From Mesaphorura yosii (taxonomy: Eukaryota > Arthropoda > Collembola > Poduromorpha > Tullbergiidae): a DNA stretch of 23,623 nucleotides. The translations under genes and the position numbers were made by a program. Below, in pieces: positions 1-9,699 of the stretch (position 1 is its first letter; each line of letters begins with the position of its first letter). Below the pieces are notes generated by a model. The model made no database searches. It was not told where the DNA came from and worked only from the letters and a program-made list of their open reading frames with translations. The stretch is from positions 1 through 23,623 of the forward strand of contig WIXG01000743.1 of the NCBI GenBank assembly GCA_009869945.1. The letters are read 5' to 3'.

Positions 1-560
1 ATTTGGCTTTGTGCACGTACGAGTAGGCTGAAGTCTGAAGTCTGAAGTGGTGAAAGCTGCACGCAATTTGTCAGGGCTGCCTCCTCCAACAGGGCGGTTA
101 CACGGAGCCAATGCTTAAATTAGTGTAATCGACCTGAAAATTGGTTTCGTAATTTAAACTGACATTGATAAACCTTCTGCTTCTCTTTCCAGTGCACCAA
201 CAACATGTACAACTGCAATGGGATTTCGCCTTTGTTTCGTGCTTTCACTCTGCGTGCGCAGACTTCACTGCCTGTTGTCACAATAATAAATGAACAGAAT
301 CATTTCTGCTTCAAATCCCAACTACAACCAAGAAACTTCCACTTCCACTACCATTCTTTCTATTTCACTACCATTTGTATTGATTTGGAATACGGCGCTT
401 CGGATGCTTCCCGAATTTACTCAGGAGATTATTAAACACCGAATGCAAAAGGTAAAATAATGAAGCCCAGTGAACGAATGCGAGTGGCGAGAATAAACTG
501 CGTTTTATTAAGAAATTGCAATTCCAGCCTTCATCAGCCATAAACCTCGTAAAGCATAAC

Positions 561-594
561 GCAGTCTACGCAGCCTACGCAGCCTACGCAGCTG
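561..594. repeat. Short 9-nt tandem repeat
   Basis: Three consecutive units, gcagtctac followed by two copies of gcagcctac, then a partial fourth (gcagctg). It lies in noncoding DNA. It is a minor simple repeat with no assigned function. Confidence 0.7.
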
Positions 595-1511
595 AAGAAT
601 TGGAAAACTTTTGTAATGAAGTCAGAATCAGACTCATTCTATCGTCGTTTCGCATTTCACAGCTCGTAACTTAAATTCATGGAGCACGCGATGCAGATGC
701 AGTCTGCAGACGACGATAATAATGAGAAACAGATGAGACAAGTCCACGGCTGATGAACACGGAATTTCGAATTTATTGCGCCTTTGTATGATAATTCAAT
801 AAGGAAATGAATTCATTCACTCCACGCCCGCACTCCACACTCGCCTTCTTCTCCCCGTTCCAGTCTCCCATCCATGGAACATGGAAATAATTTGCATTGA
901 AACTTCCTTTGATGAGGTTTCTTTCATGTTCTCGTTTATTTTTGGTGCTGGTCGAAGCTCGCAACTGAAGTTGAATTCGGCCCGGGTGCACCAACCAGCG
1001 GCCGTTTTCGGCTATGACGACACAGATAAATTGACATGATTATGTATCTGTCATGACCCTCTCGCCGTCGTTCTTGGAGGTGAACCTGATCGTTGTGACT
1101 CGTGTGCACCAGAAGATTGATCGACGAAAGACGTCTTTTAATATCTGGACGACGGGACGAGGCGACGACGTGCCGTGAAGGAATCATCCAATATCCGGGC
1201 CGACTTGGAATTCGGAATGCGAGGCCGACGCACCAACGAGCGACGATGGACACGATTTTTATGGCCAGTCTTGTTATTGCTAATGGCCAGAAGCAGACAC
1301 AGGAGCAGAGCAGACAAGGGTCATTACACGATGTGGATTCTGGTTCTGGTGCGGATATTGCGGAGTAATCAAAATTTATGAATGAGATCAAATCATAAGG
1401 TCATGTCCACCGGCGACAGGCGACGTGTGTGGCGTACCGTTTAAATGAACACATCACAGCAGAGGCAGGCAGCAACACGCGTGGAGTAAATTGATCTTTT
1501 GATATCCGGCA

Positions 1512-1525
1512 TTTAATCTTTTAAT
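1512..1525 (-). promoter_or_regulatory. Possible poly(A) signals for the Shisa-like gene
   Basis: Two ATTAAA hexamers on the minus strand (1512-1517 and 1520-1525) lie 3-16 nt past the TGA stop. The 3' UTR would be extremely short. A canonical AATAAA on the same strand at 935-940 is an alternative. Confidence 0.3.
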
Positions 1526-1527
1526 GT

Positions 1528-3422
1528 TCATGACGGTCGTGACGTGCCGTGTGGCCTGTGGTGTGGTGAACAGGGTTCAGGCTCAGTAGGATGGAGCTGC
1601 GGGGCCGGAATTGGTATCGAATTTACACTTTTACTCCTACCGCGACCAGAATCACAAGTTGAGTACACATTTTCACGTGTACGCTCACGCTGATTTGTGT
1701 TTGGTACTTCATTAGAGTTGGAACTGCTTTGGGCACTATTCTTTAGTATCACACGAAGAATTCTCTCAAAAAGTGCGATTTCAGCCGCTGTTGGCGTTGG
1801 CTGTAGTCCTGGCTCAGGCGCTGCTGCGATCACGGATGTGTTCGTGCTGGCGAGTGTCTGATTGACGGGTGGACCATTATTTGAATGTTGCCGCTGCATA
1901 ACCGGATTATTAACTGCTCCATGCAAATGCACTTGTTGGCTATAATTGTACGGCGGTGGCCGCAATGGCAAGTCTGGGTACCTGAACGAAGTACTGTTAC
2001 CATGAGCATGAGCACCATTGAAGCACCAACGATTATTACTCAAAACGCAATACGGTGGTTCTGCCCCTGACCGTGGCAATGGCGGCGGCATGACAAATGA
2101 TGGCGGGTAGGCGTACGAGTACAAGTGAGGGTACGGGTACGAATAGGTTGACGATGAGGGATTACTGTAAATCCCACTGCTGCTGCTGTTATAGTAAACA
2201 CTTTCTGTTTGCCACTGATTAGGAGAGTAAACAAAATCCCTGCCACTGACACTGACGCCAGGCCGAGACATGATTTCCAGGAGAGGAGTGCTGGCGCTTG
2301 ATAGCGACGCGGACGTAATATTTCCATTACTCAACTCCAAGTTGACAATTGTTGATGGAGAAGGTACAGGCGTAGGTGAGTAAAGAGCTGGACCTGAGCG
2401 TAAGCCTAAGCCGCTCACGCTGCTTCCAAGGCCCGAGCTGCCCGGGGTCGTTGTCGAAGCTGTTGTGGATAAAGACGAAGATCCACGTGCTGCTGCTGCC
2501 AGCCCCAGTCTGTAAAGTGTCAGGTTACTCGCCGCCGTTGCTGTTATGGGTAATGGGAGCCCCGAGGCGCCCGTGGACGTGGTCCTCTTTTGATGGAAAA
2601 TACAGCATGAACAATAGTAACAAACCGCAAACAGGATGAAGACAACGGTCATGACTGCTCCACAAACAATTCCACTGAGAACAAAAGGAGTCCTGTAACA
2701 AGTAATAAGAGACAAAAGGAAACAATCACCTCAGTAGTCTCTTTTTTGGCACTTGGCTGGCTTGTGGCTTTCTTGAGTAAATAATTTGAGCGAAAACAAA
2801 AGTCTTCAATTCTCCAAAGACAAAGACAACATAATAGAGGAGACGATCATGATGGGGAAAACAACTTACTCAATTAGAAAGGGGCCGAATTCAGCCGCTG
2901 CGGTTGCTGATACGGAAGTCGGTGGCTCTTCTTGTCCAGCTGATGGGAAACCACTTGAAGATGGCTCGGTGATGAGTTCACCCGTAAACGTCACATTAAT
3001 TGCTGCGATGGCGGTGCAGCAGTACTTGTAAGTTGGTGTTCCACAGCAGGACACCGCCACCTGGAGCTGGGAGGACTCCGATAAAGATGACTGTGGGCAG
3101 TAGAAGCCGGTGTTCCATTCGCCATAGTCGTCGGAGTATCCGGAACAGAATTCCGTGCCAAGAACTGGAAAGAAGGCAGAAGGTTCATCAACACCAATAC
3201 AAATTCCTTATTTATCATCTCAAATCAACACTCAAAGTCAGTTATTAATGAAATCTGTCATCAGTTAGTCCAAACTCTCATTTGCTTACCTCTGTGATCG
3301 GGGCTCTGCAGCGCTGGAAATTCAGTGCCCATCTTGTCCAGACCCAATCCAGCACAAAATGCTCTGGACTCTTGGATAATTGAACAGACCTTCTCTGCTG
3401 CAGACTTTCTCCGCGACTGGTC
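1528..3422 (-). CDS. Shisa-family single-pass membrane protein, 5' end unresolved
   Basis: Shisa proteins are type I membrane adaptors that act in the secretory pathway or at the surface on signalling receptors. Three exons are readable: one ending at 3290 (frame open from 3422, boundary uncertain), 2870-3164, and 1528-2692, joined by GT-AG introns 3165-3289 and 2693-2869 with matching phases. Exon 2 encodes the family signature: a Cys-Ser-Gly-Tyr-Ser-Asp-Asp-Tyr-Gly start, Phe-Tyr-Cys-Pro, then CCGTPTYKYCC. Exon 3 opens with a membrane span (residues around FVLSGIVCGAVMTVVFILFA), juxtamembrane cysteines (CYYCSCC) and a long Ser/Pro/Tyr-rich cytoplasmic tail containing a PPPY motif, a possible WW-domain ligand typical of the family. 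A signal peptide must come from an unresolved exon: the frame feeding exon 2 is blocked by a TGA at 3423-3425, so another splice or a more distal first exon is needed. The family call is strong and the 5' model is weak. Confidence 0.8.
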
Positions 3423-4636
3423 TCAACTCCAACGAATACTTGAGAGTAAATGCGATGGTTCTCGCATGGGGTTCCATAAAGAAAGAAGCCAGAAGCGTTT
3501 AGGGTTCCAGAATCTGGAGCAACACAGCACAGGAGCACACTACGACTCATCTTCTTGTAGCCAGATTATGAAGTAGAAAGAGCAGTGAGGAGCCAGCATT
3601 CCAATCCACTCCTCCACGTGGCTGTGCTATCGCCTGTGTCTACCGCCTGTGTCTACCGCGTCCCAATCTGTCTCAACTGTCTATTTAAGTTCCAGACTCA
3701 CGTACTTCTCCTAAGTATTCCTGCACCAGTATTTACAAGCAATAACAATAATCATGGAAATGAAGCTGCTTACGCGTCCCTCCTATCTTTCGCTTCTCTG
3801 CTCCCTTCTGCCACGACAATGTTTTAGTCCCGGAAATAATGAACCCGAAGGACAGAAAACAGCCTGCAAAAATGTGCCCTGTTTTTGTTGCATTCGCATG
3901 GCTCGACCAGAGCTTCAGCTCCACAGCACCTGGAAAAAGCTCTCGCCTCCATTCTGGAATCCACAGAACGAGGAAAAAAGTACACTCGAGCCTGGCCTCG
4001 CTTGGCTTGGCTTATCGTGAGACTATTGACAGGCTTTTCAGGTCTACTTTGAATCTCATTGAGCTCAAGCACCACCACGCCAGAGAAGACAAGCATTAAA
4101 TTTTCCATTTGAAGCCGCCTATGCTTTGCATTTTACTTAACTTACCGTCTTTGGATCTCATCATCCGAACGAACCTAAACATGAAGAAGCTTGCTTAGCC
4201 TTCGCTTTTCCTTTTAACTTACTTTTCCCTCCTCGGCTGCTCGTATTTGGTATTTTCCATTTGCTATTTACAGTTTACAGCTCATGTAAATATACTCGTG
4301 TGTTGGTACTCAAAGAGCAAGCACGTAATTTTCACTTTCTTCAAGAAGTTTACGTCGTGTGTCTTTTGCTGTTATCACCGTGCTTAAATTTACGACAAAT
4401 TCACGCGAGCTCAGCCTGAGCGTCGAGTGCCTCCTGCCTGCCTGCCTTTCTCGTGTTCATATAAATTATGGCGTCGCGTTCCGTAAACCGTAAACGTAAC
4501 GTAAGAAAGATCTTCCGAGTCCATAAACTTAATCTCCATTGTAAGGGAGTGAGACAGGGGAAATCTTTTAGCGCGCCAACCCAAGCCATGTTCACTGAAG
4601 TACTTTGCTTTCATCGCATCGTAGTTGAGGCTTGTA

Positions 4637-4749
4637 TTCTGAACTGCGGTTATGAATCCATGAAATATTCTCCATTCACGGACATTATTCTAATGCGACA
4701 TGAATAAGTAATTCAGTGCATCAAAACCACATAAAGAGGCTCTTAAAAG
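4637..4749 (+). repeat. Left arm of a perfect 113-nt inverted repeat
   Basis: Positions 4637-4749 are the exact reverse complement of 23511-23623, with no mismatch over 113 nt. Identity stops abruptly inward of 4749 (23511). The outer limit is unknown because the second copy runs into the end of the window. The arm has no gene-like content; a small open frame (4468-4707) runs through part of it but has no recognisable product. Confidence 0.95.
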
Positions 4750-5017
4750 GATTATCATCGTGCCAGCAACTCAGCAGCCAAAAGCTTTTGTGCCTCACTG
4801 TCTGCCATTGCGTTTATGGCCAGAAGATAATCACCTTGCTAAGCTACTGCTGCTATTTTGCTTCCCTACGATTATGATGATGAACCATAAAATCATCCTG
4901 AAGCTTAATGTTCCTTTGAATACGCGATGCAATCATCATTTGCAAAAGTGCCAGGCCAGGCGTAGGCGCAAGTGAAAGTGCAAATTGAATATCAATAACA
5001 TGAGCAATAAATCTAGG

Positions 5018-5023
5018 TTTATT
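5018..5023 (-). promoter_or_regulatory. Candidate poly(A) signal of the coiled-coil gene
   Basis: A minus-strand AATAAA (TTTATT on the plus strand) lies about 200 nt beyond the stop codon of the coiled-coil gene, a plausible 3' UTR length. The call rests on the hexamer alone. Confidence 0.35.
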
Positions 5024-5224
5024 TTACTGAGTACACCAAACGCACTACAATGTAGAACAGAAAACTTATAATGATAGTGACGTGTTAGGAAAACAGACTT
5101 GTTAAACACAACATTAAAAATTTTGAAAGAAATGAAGTTGAGAAACTTAACTTACTGTGAATATTTAGTATACCAGCAAAATAGTTTAGTCTTCTAAAAA
5201 TAGAGAGGGAAAAGAAAAAAATAA

Positions 5225-5924
5225 TCACAGACAAAGTGTCAAGGATTTAAGAGCCATTTTATGAATATCCTCCAGTCGATGCTTCAGACCCGGGTCACTT
5301 TCTTGTCCAATCCTGATGGGTGCTTCTCGCCGGAGACGGTTCATCACAATTTCCATGTTTTTCAGCATGTCTTCCTTCTCCTGAATGCGTTCCAGGAAGT
5401 TCAGGAACTGCTCGCCGTATTTGCTTGTGTTCAATCCCGCTTGAATCAAGTTTGCTGTGGATAAAAACATTTAATAAGCTCTGGCTAACCGAAATAATAA
5501 GTGAACATAATGCTGGAATTTCTTACTTGCCTGAGAGCAGTTCACGCAATTCACTCAAACTCTCCTTCATTTCATTCATTTTGAGTGCCAGTTGAAAAAA
5601 CATTTCTTCGTTCTTCTTGGAAAGAATAAACTCAGCAGGCGCTGGGCGATAAGCAAGTGCATGAATGGCGGCACGTCCAGCTGGCGGCCAGGGGTCCGTC
5701 TTGGCGTCCATTCCAGCGTGTCCATTTGCGACGACGAAGCCATTTGATTTCTTCACCAGTCCGTTTCCGTTTCGGCTCAACCTTCGCAAATTATTCACGA
5801 TTCGTGCAACGGGAACGCAGTCGTTGACATCCGGGTCCTGGGACGGGTTGACAGGTGGGCGTAGAGGGAGTCCTCGCCTCACGGTCTTGGTGGGTGCTGG
5901 TGCCGACAACGACGGGAGCTTCAT
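5225..5924 (-). CDS. Unrecognised 207-residue coiled-coil protein, two exons with a GC-AG intron
   Basis: I do not recognise the family. Exon 1 (5531-5924) starts MKLPSLSAPAPTK and encodes a basic, Pro-rich, probably disordered N-terminus (about residues 1-100), then an amphipathic helix (KKNEEMFFQLALKMNEMKES). Exon 2 (5225-5454) continues the helix with heptad-like hydrophobics (FLNFLERIQEKEDMLKNMEI) and ends in a short basic/acidic tail. The two helical segments join in frame only if the intron is 5455-5530 with a GC donor in the sequence AG|GCAAGT, the usual context of GC-AG introns. The nearby GT donor (5526) would shift exon 2 into a frame with no coiled coil and an earlier stop. There is no signal peptide or membrane span, so a soluble cytosolic or nuclear protein, perhaps a complex subunit, is inferred. 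The start is the first Met after upstream stops. Confidence 0.7.
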
Positions 5925-8487
5925 TCTTTTAGTGTGTATGAATTAACTGGCAAAGCAAAAGATTAGTCGTCCTTAGTCCGCAATTAGTTTGTGATAAAAT
6001 GCTGATAATAATTGTGTAACTTACTAACGAGGCCAACGACAACGAGTTTCTGATCTCTTCCAATTAATTTTCGATTCGATTCGAATAACTCATTGCACAT
6101 TAACTCGCAATCATCTGATCCGAGTCGCTTCCTACACTGAACTTTGCTTGCCACATCTCGAGTTCATCCGAGCCTTTATGTATTGTCTTTTGACTCCATT
6201 CGCATTAGCTGATTCTATCCTTTCTTGGACTTGCACACCGTTAAAAGATATGGTAAAGATGCATGAAACTTTACGCAGATTACACAGGTTTCGTTTTCGC
6301 CAAGATCCTGACTGACTCCTGCGCTTTTCTTGGAGTGCAACACATCAATTTAATTACTGTCAAAGAAGTTCGTAGTGCCGTGTGCACTTATTGTAAACCC
6401 ATCTCATTATCATCGTGATCATCATCATTACTATTACCATTCCCTGCAGGCTTCTGACTAGGCTTTCTCGCGTCTCTTTCCATTAGTCTTCGGTTAATGA
6501 GTCGCTACTTTATTCAAGAAACTAATCTACCAAGGCCTAGACCGAGTTCTTGCTCTGGTTACCGGGATCCTTCCAGAGGAACCGAATTTACGCTTCGTCT
6601 CGTCAGAAGTTTGTTTCAGTTTCTTTTCTTTTGCTTCGTCTTCCCAAACAGGGCTCGTATCCGTACGCTCGTCATGTCCCACTTTGAACTTTTTACGCAA
6701 ATTATGCAATGATGGAATTCATTTTGACATAAAAGAAGTTTGGAAGAAGAAACTGCTCATCTCGTCATCGTATCATTGGCTTGCCAGTTCTTTTCTACTG
6801 GAAGAAGAGACAAGGCAGAAGACACTAGCTGCAAGGCGAATTACCGTGAGTATAATTTCTTTCTTTCTCTTTGGAATTAAATTCGCGAATGGCTAACGTA
6901 CTACCATTCCCTTTGCGCGGCTTGACTAATGTTTTTCCTTTCCCCTGCGTAAAAATCTAATTAGAATGAAAGGGTCTTTCGCCTCGCTAATTGATGCTGG
7001 AGCAAAACCGACCGGGATCGGGAGCAGAGTCGGGAAATCGGAGTGGAAGTGGAATTCATGTGGAACGAGGAACAAAGGAGAAGGAGCCGAGTCGAGCCGG
7101 GCATTGCATTATTAACACCGAGCAGGACTTCAAAAGTTACTCGTTATTGAAAAGGGATCTGATCAAAGTCAAAAGCCTCTGGAGGAGCAAATGCGGAATG
7201 GAGCTAGGAGAACTGGAGAGCCTGGACAAAAAGCAGGCCAGCTGGTTTGGTTTTTATTCAGCACTCAGACTCAGCCTTCCCGAAGCAGAAGCAGAAGTAT
7301 GTGTCATATTCCATTTTCACATTGTCCGAATACTCGGTTACTCACGAATACTCACTTTTTGTACAACTTTTATCCATTTCTTTAATTCAATTTCACAGTT
7401 GCGAGATGCCGAGCCGACAAGCCACTACTGGTCTGTTGGTCAGTAATAAAATAATGCAAGTGTCCGCACTCAAGCTTCCAGCCGTTCCAACACAGAAACG
7501 GCATGGCACTCCAACTCCATACATTATGCAGTGTGTCCTGTGGTACTAAAAATACAGTCGCAAGTGTGTCGTGTCCATATTTTCGTCCAGCCGCCCAGTG
7601 AGGAGAGAACAATAAGCTGATTATTGTTGGATCTTGAATCAGAATCAGAATCTTGAAGAAAGAAGAAGTAAAAGCAAAGCACAAGAGAAGCCGCCGAGAA
7701 TAAAAGTTTGAGACGGGGAATCTGAGAAAGTTACGATCACAATAAGCAATGAGCAAAAGTAGCAGCGACAGGACAGCAAGCCAGCCTCACATGGCGAGAC
7801 GAAGAAGGCTCAATCGGATTACGTCTTAACAATGGAAGAAGCAAAAAGCAAGAGCAAGAAGCACTGGCAAGGAATTGAATTTACGTTACATCAGAAAATA
7901 ATAAGCCACGACTGTCAAAAAGTGTAAAAGCCCGTAAATCCTTTTCTTTGTATCGCACCCGTCTGCGTGCGGTGGTCCTGTATCGTATCGTATCACTAAA
8001 TCATAGCGTATCACAATAGAACGAAAGCTCAGCCCGGCACCACCAGCATGGTACGCTTTCGCTTTTGTTGATCTTAATTAAGTGCACAATACAAAATCAC
8101 AGCCCGCCTGGATTTTCCAGGCTAGATGCGAGAAGATCTTCTTAAATTCGCCTAGAAATTCCTTCGCTTTATTATTAAATTCGAGTATTCGACAAAAATA
8201 TCGTCATTTGAATAAATTGTACAATATTTTAACAACATTCTGTACATTAAGGGCTAAAGTTGCATTCTGCATCCACACTAAAACAGTCGTAATACTGGCC
8301 TCATGCATTCAACAACGTCAATTTACAATCAGAGCTCACTGTTCACAGCTTCAAGTGTTCAAGTATCTAAAGAGTGCGTGGGCAAAGGCATAAGGCAAAG
8401 TTGATTTCAGTCTTCATTGATTTCGGGAATCTCATAAATTGAATAAATTCGGACAATTAATTCAAAATTCATTTAATTCATGTGGGT
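5925..8487. other. Interval without a supported gene
   Basis: I see no gene with recognisable domains. The longest open stretch (plus strand 6991-7446, 151 codons) contains simple gaagca repeats and overlaps a 124-codon open frame on the other strand, so I do not call it. The rest holds AT-rich stretches and short simple repeats (atcatcatc near 6415-6435, aatcagaatcagaatc near 7638-7655, gtatc repeats near 7979-7995). The rightmost part is presumably the 3' UTR and downstream flank of the Noggin gene, with a minus-strand ATTAAA at 8472-8477. Confidence 0.45.
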
Positions 8488-9699
8488 TCAGCTTGCAGTC
8501 ATCGCACACGTCCCGCACGAGCACGCCGTGATGACCGGGTGACGAATCTCGAGCCATCGACACCGCTTGCGATGTTCCCAGTTCTGACAGTGCCAACGGA
8601 GGAGAACCTACGCACAAGAAAGCCAGCGGTGTAATCGCGTAATGAAACAGTTGGCGCCTCGTGAGACCCAAAAATGCGAACCATCCGACACAATGCGTAT
8701 TGTTCTATTCTTAGAACAAAACCTCATCAAATCAAGCTCGGCTCGAAGCAATGGGCAATTAATTACCAATGCGTTGAGTTGAGCAGTTGAAGTATGCGCG
8801 CATTCATTGAATTAGTATTCGCAGGAGACAGACTCGTGGAGCCTTGTCGCCTGTCGCCTGCTGTTGACATTGTATTGTAATTAGTCGCATACGCGTACCT
8901 TGTATACTTGTGCACTAGGCTGACAATAGAGTCCAGGTGGGATCGAACATGATCGAATTGGCGACGATGACGATGACAACGAATCGGTGACGCCAGTCCG
9001 AGTGTTCGACGGCGCGTCGTTGTACTGCTGGCCTTGGCAGTGCCCTTCGCGCAGGTACCGCGGCCAGAAACGCACGCCCAAATCCCTCCATCTGTACTGC
9101 AGAGGACAGCTCGTGTACACCTGTAGGAATTTTTCCAGCTTCCGGATAAACTTGAACCGGAGCCGTCCATGGAATTTTTCTGCCACTGCGCCGTAGTCTA
9201 GCATCGTTCCCGAACCCAGCACGACGTCGTTGTCGTGGTTGTACTTTCCACCGCCGCCGTTGCGTCCCTTCTGTCGTATCTTCTTGAGGTTGGGCTTTTT
9301 GGGCTCTGGTTGCACTGTCGTTGTGGTATTCAGATCTTCTGGTGGGTAAATCGACATGAATTCTGGGTCAAAATGGCGGCCGAGCTTCAGTTTGAGCTTG
9401 GCGTTGTTGATAGAACGCGGGTCGTACTTGGAACCAGGAATTTCCTAAAAATCGTGATGTCGATTATAATTAACTGAATTTAAATGATAGCACAGCTAAC
9501 TATTGACTATTCAGTTTACCTGGATGTGTATAAGACTGGTAATATCATGACTGGGTCTCGGTCGGGAGTGAATGGAAGATCCCATGGCCAGTCCACGGGC
9601 GTGTGGTCTCGACTGCGCGGCATCCTGGATCTGGAGCTGCTGCAGGTGCAGGACGAGGAATATCACAAAGAACGGTGATTGATGGACGGTGTACTGCAA
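8488..9699 (-). CDS. nog: Noggin, secreted BMP antagonist (three exons, complete)
   Basis: Noggin is a secreted cystine-knot dimer that binds BMP ligands and blocks receptor access. Exons are 9520-9699, 8899-9444 and 8488-8607; introns 9445-9519 and 8608-8898 are GT-AG and phase 0, giving 281 residues. Residues 1-30 form a signal peptide (hydrophobic core FFVIFLVLHL). SRPRPSHDITSL (about 45-56) matches the Noggin N-terminal clip region. HFDPEFMS followed by PPED (83-96) matches the conserved HYDPxFM block. A basic stretch at about 108-121 may bind heparan sulfate. The core WRDLGVRFWPRY (179-190) is near-diagnostic. Nine cysteines are present (173, 196, 226, 234, 249, 258, 271, 273, 276), ending CSCGTC, then a five-residue tail. 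One oddity is that 29 residues, Ser/Thr-rich, separate Cys196 and Cys226, far more than in vertebrate Noggin. Drosophila lacks Noggin to my knowledge, so an arthropod copy would be informative. Confidence 0.93.

Larger units (their letters stand above)
1..1527. other. Gene-free left flank
   Basis: No reading frame here has a recognisable domain or convincing codon structure. There is a polypyrimidine tract with a splice-acceptor-like CCAG ending at 192, followed by an open frame to 435. This could be the last exon of a gene lying to the left, but nothing in its translation is diagnostic. A short tandem array of a 9-mer (gcagcctac) sits at 561-594. The stretch 936-1391 is open on both strands, which looks like composition rather than coding. 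A minus-strand AATAAA (935-940) could serve the Shisa-like gene to the right. Confidence 0.5.
3423..5224. other. Interval without a supported gene, possible distal Shisa exon
   Basis: No coherent multi-exon gene is visible. Minus-strand frames ending near 4108 (starting MENLMLVFSGVVVLELN) and near 3594 (starting MLAPHCSFYFIIWL) begin with hydrophobic runs and are candidates for the missing signal-peptide exon of the Shisa-like gene, but I cannot choose between them. One arm of the long inverted repeat is at 4637-4749. A (cctg)3-type simple repeat sits near 4432-4446. Confidence 0.4.

Noticed and set aside
193..435. Acceptor-like CCAG followed by an open frame with CTNNMYNCNG
   Set aside because: It could be the final exon of a gene to the left, but one acceptor and a few cysteines are not enough to call it.
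936..1391. 151-codon minus-strand open frame with overlapping plus-strand frames
   Set aside because: Open in several frames at once, with no recognisable protein features.
3278..3550. 90-residue minus-strand frame starting MSRSVLLCC as Shisa exon 1
   Set aside because: Its splice phase at 3290 would send exon 2 into the wrong frame and lose the Shisa signature, so it cannot be used unspliced.
6991..7446. 151-codon plus-strand open frame
   Set aside because: No domain or splice partners, contains simple repeats, and overlaps an open frame on the other strand.
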